From NCBI RefSeq assembly GCF_001854805.1, contig NZ_MBLO01000279.1, positions 31,527-86,444 on the forward strand: DNA of 54,918 bases. The letters run 5' to 3'. The notes beneath the pieces are model-generated. The model had not been told where the DNA came from and did not search any database. It was given only the letters and a program-made list of their open reading frames with translations. Below, in pieces: positions 32,640 to 41,602 of this stretch (position 1 is its first letter; every line of letters begins with the position of its first letter). Source of the DNA: Pseudofrankia coriaricola. GTDB lineage: Bacteria > Actinomycetota > Actinomycetes > Frankiales > Frankiaceae. Made by a program: the position numbers and the translations under genes.

Positions 32640-33593
32640 TCATGTGCGCTCCAGGTCGCGGGAGGTGCCGCCGAGCGACAGGTAGACGTCTTCCAGGGAC
32701 GGCGTCGCCAGGCTGAAGTCGTCGAGGGCGGCGAACGCCGGGCCGGTGGTGAGTAGCGCGAGCGCCTCGCGGGCTTGCTCCGGAGACATCCGGACCGTCC
32801 AGCGCCGGCCCGCGCGGGTCGCCTCGGCGCCGAGCCAGCGCACGGTCGGGTCGTCGTCCGGCGGATCCTCGCGCCAGGCCAGCTCGAGACGCACGTCCGA
32901 GTCGACGAGGGCCTTGAGGCGGCCGGGCGTGTCGCAGGCGATCACCCGGCCGGCGTCGAGCACCGCCACCCGGTCGAGCACCGTCTCCGCCTCCAGCACG
33001 TTGTGGGTGATGAGGACCACCGTCACACCGGCCTCGTCGCGCCGCCGCCGCAGCGCGGCCCAGACAGCCCGTCGGCTGCGCGGGTCGAGCCCGGTTGTCG
33101 GCTCATCCAACACCAGCATCGGCCGGGAGCCGACCAGTGCCGTCGCGACGCAGGCCAGCCGGCGCTGGCCGCCAGAGATCTTCCCGAGCGGCCGCTCGGC
33201 GACGCCGGTGAGCCCGAGCTCGTCGAGCACGGCGTCCCGCTCGGCCCTGGCCGCGGCCTTCGTCAGACCGCGCATCCGGCCGGTGGTCTCGACCGCGGTG
33301 GCGACCGGCAGGTCGGCCAGCGCCAGATCGCTCTGGCCGAGATAGGCGGCGAGCCGCGCCGGCAGGTCCGGCCGGGCGACGACATCGTGCCCGAACAGCT
33401 CAATGCTGCCCTCGTCCGGCCGTAGCAGCCCCATCATCAGCCGCACCAGCGTCGTCTTCCCCGCCCCGTTCGGCCCGAGAATCCCGAACACCTCGCCAGC
33501 GGGGACGTCGAGGTCAATGCGGTCGTTGGCGACCACAACGGTGTCCCCTGCCCGGTGCCGACGGGTCAGGCCCCGGACGGCGAAGCTACGCAC
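32640..33593 (-). CDS. ABC transporter ATP-binding protein
   Basis: A 317-residue ATPase. Walker A GILGPNGAGKTTLVRL, signature KISGGQRRLACVATAL, Walker B MLVLDEPTTGLDP and the switch His in VVLITHNVLEAE are all intact. A ~100-residue C-terminal extension (WREDPPDDDPTVRWLGAEA...) is like that of DrrA-type drug/lipid exporter ATPases. The GTG at 33593 (VRSFAVRGLTRRH) was chosen since the longer frame has no homology. It drives the ABC-2 permease encoded next on the same strand. Confidence 0.92.
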   Translation of the reverse strand: MRSFAVRGLTRRHRAGDTVVVANDRIDLDVPAGEVFGILGPNGAGKTTLVRLMMGLLRPDEGSIELFGHDVVARPDLPARLAAYLGQSDLALADLPVATAVETTGRMRGLTKAAARAERDAVLDELGLTGVAERPLGKISGGQRRLACVATALVGSRPMLVLDEPTTGLDPRSRRAVWAALRRRRDEAGVTVVLITHNVLEAETVLDRVAVLDAGRVIACDTPGRLKALVDSDVRLELAWREDPPDDDPTVRWLGAEATRAGRRWTVRMSPEQAREALALLTTGPAFAALDDFSLATPSLEDVYLSLGGTSRDLERT

Positions 33594-33799
33594 CCAACCA
33601 TTCTCCCGTACGCCAGGCGTTGTACGTACGGCCGCACTGTCCGGAACGTCACTCGCCCGGCCGCGCGCGGTGTGCGCTCGAGGCCGCGCGACCGCGGGCG
33701 GGGCGAACGTCACACTGTTCAAACGTCACGAGACGCTCATCCGTGCCCGGCCACCGCCACCGCCCGCGGCCGTGAGGCGCGCGGGCGGGCACCGCCGTT

Positions 33800-34444
33800 T
33801 CAGACGGCGCTGCTCATCCAGACGACGATGTCGAGCATCCGCAGCGAGGAGACGGGCGGGCCGCCGGCGGGGACGAGGGTGGCCAGGCGCTGGAACTCCT
33901 CGGCGTTCTCGCGCAGGTCGTACTGCATGGCGCGGACCAGCAGCTGCATGTACTGGCGCCAGGAACGGCCGTCCTTCGGCGCCGCCGGGACGCAGTTCTC
34001 GTGCTGGTAGAAGATCCGAACCTTGGAGTCGAACAGCGGGATGAGGGTGGGGCGCTTGCGGTGCAGCACCTTGGCGATCAGTGAGCCCTTGACGTCGCGG
34101 TCGGAGACGTCCGGGTCGTCGAGCGGGTCGTAGAGCGCGGCGACCAGGTCGAGGGTGACGTCGTCGGCCTCGATCAGCTCGATCCCGGGCGGCAGCTTGT
34201 CCAGCGCGCGCTGGAGCAGTGGCATCAGCGCGGTCAGGGTGTGCAGCCGGTCGATGTCCACGCCGACGCCCAGCAGGCAGGGAGCGAGCAGGTCCCCGGT
34301 GCAGAGCAGGTCCGAGTCACCGTTCGTGACCAGGCCGTCGTAGTACGGGTAGGCGTAGCGCAGCCCGCGCCTGCGTGGTCCCAGATACTCCTCGAGCAGG
34401 CTCTCCGCGTCGAAGACCTCCCGGGTGCCCATCGCCAGCTTCAC
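33800..34444 (-). CDS. DUF6308-like hypothetical protein
   Basis: A 214-residue soluble protein. The pattern CTGDLLAPCLLGVGVDIDRL, then ALYDPLDDPDVSDRDVKGSL and AKVLHRKRPTLIPLFDSKVR fits the actinobacterial DUF6308 family as I recall it; no activity is known to me. The GTG at 34444 has GAGGAG six bases upstream, which is better placed than the GTG at 34465 that gives the longest frame. The gene stands alone between the ABC operon and the phzF-like gene. Confidence 0.65.
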   Translation of the reverse strand: MKLAMGTREVFDAESLLEEYLGPRRRGLRYAYPYYDGLVTNGDSDLLCTGDLLAPCLLGVGVDIDRLHTLTALMPLLQRALDKLPPGIELIEADDVTLDLVAALYDPLDDPDVSDRDVKGSLIAKVLHRKRPTLIPLFDSKVRIFYQHENCVPAAPKDGRSWRQYMQLLVRAMQYDLRENAEEFQRLATLVPAGGPPVSSLRMLDIVVWMSSAV

Positions 34445-34862
34445 CGAAAGCTCCTCATCCTTCACGTCTGGTGCCGTCTCTGGCCATGCGAGCGCCGTCG
34501 GCCGTCCGCCCGTGAGGGTGTTTCCCCCGGTACCAGGTCACGCGGGGCCAGTGCCCCAAACAGTACGGCCGAGCGTGGCGCTCCGTGACCATCCGTCGGA
34601 ATCGTCACTGATCGCCCCGAGCACCCAGCGGCGATCCCCGCGCGCCACTTCGGTCGGTACGGGCATCTCATCATCTCCCGACCCGCCATCCCCGGGAAGC
34701 ACTGGTTACCGCCCAGCAGGCGCGCTGCCAGCCTGTCCCCGGCTGTCCTTTTTGGACCAGCCCGCCCGGTGGAACAGGACGGTGTCACCCGAGCCGGCGG
34801 CAACCCGGAGACACCCGCCACGATGCGGTGACGTCGCGGTCACGATGTGGTGACGTAGCGAT
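34445..34862. other. Divergent intergenic region
   Basis: No gene seen between the leftward DUF6308-like gene and the rightward PhzF-like gene. The right end carries two 20-bp near-identical direct repeats that reach to within 2 bp of the phzF-like start. Confidence 0.5.
34819..34860 (+). repeat. 20-bp direct repeats abutting phzF-like start
   Basis: CACGATGCGGTGACGTCGCG (34819-34838) and CACGATGTGGTGACGTAGCG (34841-34860) match at 18 of 20 positions with a 22-bp period, about two helix turns. They occupy the place where a ribosome-binding site should be, so they could be an operator or a leader structure. Confidence 0.8.
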
Positions 34863-35759
34863 ATGGACGAGTTCCCAGCCGACGTCATCACGGTCGCCGC
34901 GTGCCTCCGGGGCGGCGACGGGGGCAGCCCCACCGCGGTCGTCACGGACAGCGGAGGGTTCGGCGACGCGGAGCTGGCGCGCATTCCCGCGAGGATGGGC
35001 ACCTCGCACGTGGCCGCCATCGCCCCGGGCGTCGGCGCGCGGGGCGAGCGGGAGGTCCGGTTCTTCACGGCGACGGGCGAGCTACCCGGATGCGGCCACG
35101 GAACGGTCGCCGCGATCGCCGTTCTCACGCTCCAGGCGGCGGGGGCGGCCTTCCAGGGCCCACTGCGGGTGGCCGGGAAGGACGTCGAAGCCACCGGCGG
35201 GCTCGCGGCCGGATCCGGCGAGGGCGACGTCATCGAGGCCTGGTTCAGCCAGGGGCTGGTGGAGCATCGCGCCGCCACGGACGCGGAGCGCTGTGCGTTC
35301 CTGGCCGCTCTCGGCCTGGCGCCGGACGCGCTGCACCCCAAGGACGACGTGTCCATCGCCTCGCCCGGCAGCGAGCGCCTGCTGATCCCCGTCACCGACC
35401 GCGCCGTCCTGGCCGGGATCCGTCCCGACCAGGAGCGGCTGGCCGTCGCGAGCCGCCGGCACGGGCAGCTCGGCTGCTTCGTCTACGTCCCGCCGTCGCT
35501 CACCGAGCCCGCGGCGGCCCGCATGTTCGCCCCCGCCATCGGCGTGCCCGAAGACGTCGCCAACGCCAACAGCACCGGCTGCCTCGCCGCGCACCTCCTG
35601 CTCAGCGGCCACCTCGGCGACAGCGACCCGACGGTCGCCGTCGACCAGGGCGACGCCCTCGGGCACCCGTCCACCGTCCACGCCACCGCCACCCGCACCC
35701 CCCGCGGCATCACCACCCAGGTCGGCGGCACCGCCCGCGTCCTCCCCCAGCCCTCATAG
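34863..35759 (+). CDS. PhzF family isomerase-like protein with altered active site
   Basis: A 298-residue protein with the two-lobed diaminopimelate-epimerase-like fold of PhzF. Family marks are FFTATGELPGCGHGTVAAIA and DVANANSTGCLAAHLLLSG; substrate-loop residues after GCGHGT are conserved. The catalytic Glu of phenazine PhzF, normally in a SETxF context near residue 45, falls in MGTSHVAAIAP here, so His takes its position. Many actinobacterial PhzF-like proteins differ at this site, and their reactions are unknown. There are no other phenazine genes, so phenazine synthesis is not implied. Confidence 0.82.
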   Translation: MDEFPADVITVAACLRGGDGGSPTAVVTDSGGFGDAELARIPARMGTSHVAAIAPGVGARGEREVRFFTATGELPGCGHGTVAAIAVLTLQAAGAAFQGPLRVAGKDVEATGGLAAGSGEGDVIEAWFSQGLVEHRAATDAERCAFLAALGLAPDALHPKDDVSIASPGSERLLIPVTDRAVLAGIRPDQERLAVASRRHGQLGCFVYVPPSLTEPAAARMFAPAIGVPEDVANANSTGCLAAHLLLSGHLGDSDPTVAVDQGDALGHPSTVHATATRTPRGITTQVGGTARVLPQPS

Positions 35760-35943
35760 CCAGCCGCGGCCGCACCCATACCGTCCACCATGTGGGCGCG
35801 GTAGTTGCTGGGCATTGACGGTGAAGATGACGACCTCCGCAAGCTCGATCCCGGCCTCGAGCTGATCACGGTCTGGAGTCTCGCCGGCGTCGCCGGACCC
35901 CTTCCACGGAACGGGCCCGGCGACGTCCGCGAGGCCGCCGGGG

Positions 35944-38900
35944 CTAGCTGGCCGCCGGTTCGGCGACGCCGAGGGCGAAGGTGAGGCCCAGGTCGTCGGC
36001 GGTGTGGTGGGTGCCGGCGGGGAGGCCGCCCTCGACGAAGCGGACGGCCAGGATCTCGTCGGCGACGGTGGCGGCGTGCTCGCGCAGGGCTCTGGCGGTG
36101 TCCTCCTTCGAGGCAGCCCACCAGACGTCGATGCGGTCGGTGATCTCCAGGCCGGAGCTCTTGCGGGCGTCCTGAAGGGCACGAACGACGTCACGGGCGA
36201 GGCCCGCGCGGGCGAGCTCGGGGGTGATCTCCAGGTCGAGGGCGACCGACAGGCCCGACTCGGAGGTGACCGCCCAGCCCTGCCGCGGCGTCTCGGTGAC
36301 GATCAGCTCGTCGCCGGAGAGCTCGATCCGCTCGCCGTCGACCTCGACGGCGAGCACCCCGTCGACGGGGAGGCCCGACGTGGCGACGGCGGCGGCGACG
36401 GCGGGCGTGCGCTTGCCGAAGCGGCGGCCCAGCGCCCGGAAGTTCGGCTTGACGGTGATGTCGACAAGGTCGGCGGTCGCGCCCTCGACGATGGTCACGT
36501 TCAGCTCGTCGGCGATCTGCGCGCGCAGGTCGGCGGGCAGCGCCTCGAACGCGGCACCGCCGACCACGGCGCGCGGCAGCGGCTGGCGGGTGCGCACCGC
36601 GCTCGCCGCCCGGGCCGCGCGGCCGAGCTCGACGATCCGGCGAACAAGGTCCATCTGCTCGGACAGCGTCTCGTCCACCCACTCGGCGGGCAGCTCCGGC
36701 CAGCTCGCCAGGTGCACCGAGTCCGGCGCGCCCGGGGCCGCGGCGAACAGCCGTGCCCACAGCCAGTCGGTGAGGAAGGGGGCAAGCGGGGCCATCGCCC
36801 TCGTCACGCCGTCCAGGCAGCGGTAGAGCGTGTCCAGCGCGTCCGGGTCGCCGTCCCAGAACCGGCGCCGCGAGCGGCGGACGTACCAGTTGGACAGGTC
36901 GTCGATGAACCGGGTCAGCCGCCGGCCGGCGCGCAGCGAGTCGAAGCCCTCCAACGCCTCGTCGACCTCGCGGACCGTCGCCGCCAGCTCCGAGAGCGCC
37001 CAGCGGTCGAGCACCGACCGGTCGGCCGGTGCCCTGCCGGGCGCGGCCGTGGGGTCCCAGTGCGCGGCGGAGGCGTAGAGGGCAAAGAACGAGGCCGTGT
37101 TCCAGTAGGTCAGCAGGACCTTGCGGACGATGTCATCGATCGCCTCGTGACCGACGCGGCGGTCCGACCACGGCGAGCCACCGGCGAGCATGAGCCAGCG
37201 GACCGCGTCCGCGCCGTGCCGCTCGAACAGGGCGAACGGGTCGAGGACGTTGCCCAGGTGCTTCGACATCTTGCGGCCCTCGGCGTCGAGCAGCAGGCCG
37301 AGGCACAGGACGGTCTCGTAGCTCGACTGGTCGAAGACGAGCGTCCCGATGGCCATCAGCGTGTAGAACCAGCCGCGGGTCTGGTCGATGGCCTCGCAGA
37401 TGTACCGAGCCGGGTAGTGCTTCTCGAACTCGGCCTGGTTGCGGTGCGGGGCGCCCCACTGGGCGAACGGCATCGCGCCACTGTCGTACCAGACGTCGAT
37501 CACCTCGGGCACGCGCCGGGCGGTGCCGCCGCAGCCGGCCCGCTGGCAGGTCAGCGTCACCTCGTCGACGAACGGGCGGTGCGGGTCCAGGCCGGACAGG
37601 TCCCGGCCGGTGAGCGTCGACAGCTCGGCGAGCGAGCTGACGCAGGTCAGGTGGGCCGAGTCGTTCTCGCAGCGCCAGATGGGTAGCGGGGTACCCCAGT
37701 AGCGGTTGCGGGACAGCGCCCAGTCGACGTTGTTACGCAGCCACTCGCCGTAGCGGCCATGTTTGATCCGGTCCGGGTGCCAGTCGGTCTTCTCGTTCTC
37801 CTCGACGAGCCGGTCGCGGACCACGGTGGTGCGGATGTACCAGCTGGGCAGCGGGTAATAGATCAGCGGCGTGTGGCAGCGCCAGCAGTGTGGATAACTG
37901 TGCACATAGCTGGTGCCGCGCCAGAGCAGCCCGCGGGCCTGAAGGTCCGCGGACAGCGGCGCGTCGGCGTCCTTGAAGAACATCCCGCCGACGAGCGGGA
38001 CCTCGGGCAGGAAACGGCCGTTCGAGCCGATCGGGTTGACGACCGGCAGGCCGTTCGCCCGGCAGACCGCGAGGTCCTCGGCGCCGAACGCCGGTGACTG
38101 GTGGACCAGGCCGGTGCCGTCGGTGGTGGTGACGTAGTCGGCGAGCACGACCGAGTGCGGGGCGGCGGGCGCCGCGCCGGTGGCGTGCCGGCCGGCGACG
38201 CCGTCAGCGCCCGGCTCGAAGCGGGCGGCGTCGAGCAGCTCGAACGGGCGGCGGTAGCGGGTGCCGGCGAGCTGGGCGCCGGTCAGCCGGTCGACGACCT
38301 CGGCGTCCTCGGCGGCGTCGCCCAGGGCGGCCGCCAGCAGCGGCTCGGCGACGACGAGGTGCTCACCGGCGGCGGTGCGGGCGAGGACGTAGGTGACGTC
38401 AGGGTGGGCGGCGACGGCGGTGTTGGAGACCAGCGTCCAGGGCGTGGTCGTCCAGACGAGCAGCTTGGCGTCGCGTTCCGGGGTGAAGTAGCCCTCGGGA
38501 CCGGTGCCGGCCACGACCGGGAAGCGGACGTAGACGGACGGGTCGGCGACGTCCTTGTAGCCCTGGGAGACCTCGTGGTCGGAGAGCGGCGTCTCGTCGC
38601 GGGGGCAGTACGGCGTGACGCGGAAGTCCTCGACCAGCAGGCCCTTGTCGAAGATCTGCCGCAGCGACCACCACACCGACTCGATGTAGGGGGTGTCCAT
38701 CGTGCGGTACGCGCCGTCGAGGTCGACCCAGTAACCCATCCGCTCGGTCATCGCGGAGAAGTCGGCGACGTGGCGCAGCACCGACTCCCGGCAGCGGGCG
38801 TTGAACTCGGCGATCCCGAACGTCTCGATGTCGCTCTTGCTGGTGAAGCCGAGCTCCTTCTCCACCGCGAGCTCGACGGGAAGGCCGTGGCAGTCCCAGC

Positions 38901-39228
38901 CGGCCTTGCGAGGAACGTGGTAGCCCTTCATCGTCCGGTAGCGCGGGAAGACGTCCTTGAAGACCCGTGCCTCGACGTGGTGGGCGCCCGGCTTGCCGTT
39001 GGCGGTCGGCGGGCCCTCGTAGAACATCCACAGCGGCGCGTCGGCGCTCGCCCGCAGGGAGCGTTCGAAGATCTTGCTGTCGCGCCAGCGGTCGAGGGTC
39101 TCCTGCTCGAACGCCGGCAGGTCGACCTTCGCCGGCAGCGGCGCGAACGCCGCCGAGCGGGCGGCGCTGGGCGCGGCGGGCGCGGCGGCTGGCGCGGCTG
39201 GGGTGCTGGTGGGTGTGGGGGTGCTCAT
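35944..39228 (-). CDS. ileS: Isoleucyl-tRNA synthetase
   Basis: A 1094-residue class I synthetase that charges tRNA-Ile. The HIGH-type motif is GPPTANGKPGAHH near residue 70 and the KMSKS loop is KMSKHLGN. The editing (CP1) domain contains the threonine-rich LLVWTTTPWTLVSNTA. The anticodon-binding and long C-terminal regions are complete, giving the length usual for the large, eukaryote-like IleS form. The first ~30 residues are a Thr/Pro/Ala-rich extension. I chose the ATG at 39228; the frame upstream is the T-box leader. Expression is very probably controlled by uncharged tRNA-Ile. Confidence 0.96.
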   Translation of the reverse strand: MSTPTPTSTPAAPAAAPAAPSAARSAAFAPLPAKVDLPAFEQETLDRWRDSKIFERSLRASADAPLWMFYEGPPTANGKPGAHHVEARVFKDVFPRYRTMKGYHVPRKAGWDCHGLPVELAVEKELGFTSKSDIETFGIAEFNARCRESVLRHVADFSAMTERMGYWVDLDGAYRTMDTPYIESVWWSLRQIFDKGLLVEDFRVTPYCPRDETPLSDHEVSQGYKDVADPSVYVRFPVVAGTGPEGYFTPERDAKLLVWTTTPWTLVSNTAVAAHPDVTYVLARTAAGEHLVVAEPLLAAALGDAAEDAEVVDRLTGAQLAGTRYRRPFELLDAARFEPGADGVAGRHATGAAPAAPHSVVLADYVTTTDGTGLVHQSPAFGAEDLAVCRANGLPVVNPIGSNGRFLPEVPLVGGMFFKDADAPLSADLQARGLLWRGTSYVHSYPHCWRCHTPLIYYPLPSWYIRTTVVRDRLVEENEKTDWHPDRIKHGRYGEWLRNNVDWALSRNRYWGTPLPIWRCENDSAHLTCVSSLAELSTLTGRDLSGLDPHRPFVDEVTLTCQRAGCGGTARRVPEVIDVWYDSGAMPFAQWGAPHRNQAEFEKHYPARYICEAIDQTRGWFYTLMAIGTLVFDQSSYETVLCLGLLLDAEGRKMSKHLGNVLDPFALFERHGADAVRWLMLAGGSPWSDRRVGHEAIDDIVRKVLLTYWNTASFFALYASAAHWDPTAAPGRAPADRSVLDRWALSELAATVREVDEALEGFDSLRAGRRLTRFIDDLSNWYVRRSRRRFWDGDPDALDTLYRCLDGVTRAMAPLAPFLTDWLWARLFAAAPGAPDSVHLASWPELPAEWVDETLSEQMDLVRRIVELGRAARAASAVRTRQPLPRAVVGGAAFEALPADLRAQIADELNVTIVEGATADLVDITVKPNFRALGRRFGKRTPAVAAAVATSGLPVDGVLAVEVDGERIELSGDELIVTETPRQGWAVTSESGLSVALDLEITPELARAGLARDVVRALQDARKSSGLEITDRIDVWWAASKEDTARALREHAATVADEILAVRFVEGGLPAGTHHTADDLGLTFALGVAEPAAS

Positions 39229-39299
39229 CGCTGTGGGGTCCCGGTCTCCGTCGGACGTGGCAGTTCCGGCGGAGGGACGACGCCACGCCACTTCCCCAG

Positions 39300-39500
39300 G
39301 GCCGCTATCGGCCTCGGGACGGGCGGGGCACCGCGGTACCACCCTCCTTGCGCGCCGCCAGGTCACCGACCCCGCGACGGCCACTCATTCGCGCCACGGC
39401 TGCCGGATCTACTGACGCCCCAGCTCTCTCGAACTTCCTGGGGCCGCGTTCTCCCGACGACTCAGGGGTGATCTTCACGACGCGCTAACCACCGGGCTTC
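39300..39500 (-). promoter_or_regulatory. T-box leader of ileS
   Basis: Upstream of ileS the minus strand carries GGTGGTACCGCGGTGCC (39329-39345), the T-box consensus TGGNACCGCG. The variable base is T, which pairs with A73 of tRNA-Ile, as expected. The leader lies about 100-270 bases before the start. Actinobacterial ileS T-boxes are known to act on translation initiation. Leader limits are approximate and I could not fix the specifier loop; an ATC triplet lies at about 39470-39474. Confidence 0.88.
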
Positions 39501-39982
39501 CACCGTCCCCGGCTCGCTCAGGCTGCGCCCGCCGCTACTCGTCCCCATCGACGCCTTGCCGCTGGCTTGCTGCGCCCAGCGTAGCTGACCGCTCGACGGG
39601 CTGGCACCGGGTTTCCGCGCAAGATCACGTCGGACAACGCCTACGCCGACGACATGAAGCGACCGAGGCGACGAGCGGACGGAGGGCGGGGCGAAGGCAG
39701 CGGAGCGGGCGAACGTCCGCACCGGGCACCCGCGGGCTCACGATGGCCGGACACTGGCCTTGCGTAGCGGCACAGTTGGCGGGCCGGACGCCCTTGCGTC
39801 ACACCGAACCAACCGGTCCCGATGGAATCGGGCACGCACGTGGCGTAGGTCCGTCTCCTGGGGTTTCTGCGGTGGTCATGTCGACGTTTCCCCCAGTGGC
39901 GCCCACGCGGTCATACTCGACATGACGCAGAAAGTCGGCCCTTTCCGGGGCAGCCCGGACGGACGCTGAGGACGGGTGAAGG
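39501..39982. other. Intergenic region between ileS leader and CFA-type gene
   Basis: No gene or repeat recognised. It must contain the ileS promoter on the minus strand and that of the methyltransferase on the plus strand. Confidence 0.4.
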
Positions 39983-41170
39983 ATGAGCGCGTCGACCTGG
40001 GACCGGTTCGCGGAGAAGCTGCGGCAGGCGAGCCGGAAGAAATCGGTGCGAACACCGTTCGGAGTCCGGATGTCCGACGGCGCGTCGTTCCTGGTTGGTG
40101 ACGGCGAGCCACGGTTCTGGCTCGAAAGCCGGGGCAGCGCCGGGGACCGGGCACTGTCGTCGATGGACCTGTTCCAGGTGGGTGACGCGTTCATTGCCGG
40201 CGCGTTCGACATTAACGGCGACGTGGTGGCGGCCTTTGCCGCCCGCAGGGTCTTCTCCGACTTCCATCCGATCGTCTGGACCAAGCGGTTCGCGCCGCTG
40301 GCGCTCGGCGCGCGCGGCCAGCGCAAGAAGGACGACGAGGCGATCGCCGCGCACTACGACGAGGACGCCGACTTCTTCCGCACGTTCCTCGACAGCGAGT
40401 TCCGCTGCTACACCCACGGGGTCTTCACCGCGGACACGGAGCCGCTGGAGGCCGCGATGGCAAACAAGATGCGCTACGCCTACGACGCATTGGAGCTCGG
40501 GCCGGGGGCGCGGGTGATCGAGGTCGGCGGCGGCTGGGGGGCGTTCCTGCAGTTCGGCTCCGAGCAGGGCGCGCGGGTGACCTCCCTCACGCTGTCGCGG
40601 GCGTCCGAGGCCTTCATGAACGACCTCGCCAAGGAGCGCGGCTACGACGGGGCCACCGTCGTGCGCCAGCACCTGTTCGCCTACGAGGGCGGAGGCGAAA
40701 TGTACGACGCGCTGGTGAACATGGGCGTCACCGAGCACCTGCCCGACTACGAGACGACGCTGCGCAAGTACGCCGCGCTGGTCCGCCCGGGCGGGCGGGT
40801 CTACCTGGACGCGGTCGCGATGCGCCGCAAGCACCATCTGTCCAGCTTCATGAGCCGCCACATCTACCCCGGCCGGTCGACCCCGATGGTGCTGCACGAC
40901 TATCTGGCCTGCGTGGCGAGGTCAGGCCAGTTCCGGGTACGGACCGTGATAGAGGACACCCACAACTACATGCTGACCTGCCGGGCATGGGCGCTGAGGC
41001 TCGACGCCGCGCGCGAGCAGGTCGTCGATCGCTGGGGCCAGGAGATGTACCTGAAGTTCCGCGCGTTCCTCTGGGGCTCGACGGCCGGTTTCGTCACCGG
41101 CCAGCTCGAGGCCTACCGCATCGTCCTGGAGCGCCTGGGCACCCCCGACCCCGCCCCGCTGACCCCCTGA
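39983..41170 (+). CDS. Cyclopropane-fatty-acid synthase-like SAM methyltransferase
   Basis: A 395-residue protein. The N-terminal ~130 residues match the CFA synthase lead domain with DLFQVGDAFIAGAFDINGDV. The SAM-binding site is VIEVGGGWGAFLQFGSEQGA at about 177-196. The enzyme family adds a methylene to double bonds of membrane phospholipid acyl chains; here AAHYDEDADFFRTFLDSEFR follows the CFA pattern (HYDxxxxFF). The end VLERLGTPDPAPLTP is variable. It starts at an ATG with GTGAAGG upstream and stands alone. Methylation rather than cyclopropanation (10-methyl fatty acids) is also possible. Confidence 0.87.
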   Translation: MSASTWDRFAEKLRQASRKKSVRTPFGVRMSDGASFLVGDGEPRFWLESRGSAGDRALSSMDLFQVGDAFIAGAFDINGDVVAAFAARRVFSDFHPIVWTKRFAPLALGARGQRKKDDEAIAAHYDEDADFFRTFLDSEFRCYTHGVFTADTEPLEAAMANKMRYAYDALELGPGARVIEVGGGWGAFLQFGSEQGARVTSLTLSRASEAFMNDLAKERGYDGATVVRQHLFAYEGGGEMYDALVNMGVTEHLPDYETTLRKYAALVRPGGRVYLDAVAMRRKHHLSSFMSRHIYPGRSTPMVLHDYLACVARSGQFRVRTVIEDTHNYMLTCRAWALRLDAAREQVVDRWGQEMYLKFRAFLWGSTAGFVTGQLEAYRIVLERLGTPDPAPLTP

Positions 41171-41602
41171 GCCGCCCCGTCAGGGCGGGATTCCCGACTG
41201 GACAATCTGGCCCGCCAGCCGCGACACGTCGCCCACCGCCCTGCCCGCCTGAGCCTTCTCCGAGCTGACCACCGCCGTCGCGGCGCCCCCGAACATCCCT
41301 TGGCCAGGTGTCGAACCGCGCGGCAAGGTGTGGCGTCGTTCGGGTGAGCCGGTCACACAGCCCCATCGGTGTCGGGGCGATGGACGATTCCACTCCGGCA
41401 AGTAATGCGCGCGGCCTGGCCACAAATGGTGACGGCGCATCAGCGCAGCGCCAACTCAGCCACCTCGCCAGCCCGGGACCGGCCCTACCACCGCCATATG
41501 CCAGGAGCCGGATCCACGCGGGGAGGGCGCTCAGCGCCCGACGGCGGCGCCCGGGTGCGGGCGCGGAGCGTCCGGCACCGGGACCGCCGTACAGTTGACG
41601 AC
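41171..41602. other. Intergenic region before lspA operon
   Basis: No gene seen. A small hairpin, CCGCCC-CGTCA-GGGCGG (41172-41188), lies just after the methyltransferase stop and may terminate it. The rest holds the likely lspA promoter. Confidence 0.45.
41172..41188 (+). terminator. Possible terminator hairpin
   Basis: A 6-bp GC-only stem, CCGCCC and GGGCGG, with loop CGTCA begins 1 bp after the stop of the methyltransferase gene. It is short and has no U-tract, so the assignment is tentative. Confidence 0.4.

Noticed and set aside
34863-35759. Phenazine biosynthesis cluster
   Set aside because: Only a PhzF-like protein is present, with an altered active site and no other phz gene.
35760-35943. 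Possible small gene between phzF-like and ileS
   Set aside because: Short frames without ribosome site or recognisable sequence; more likely spacer.
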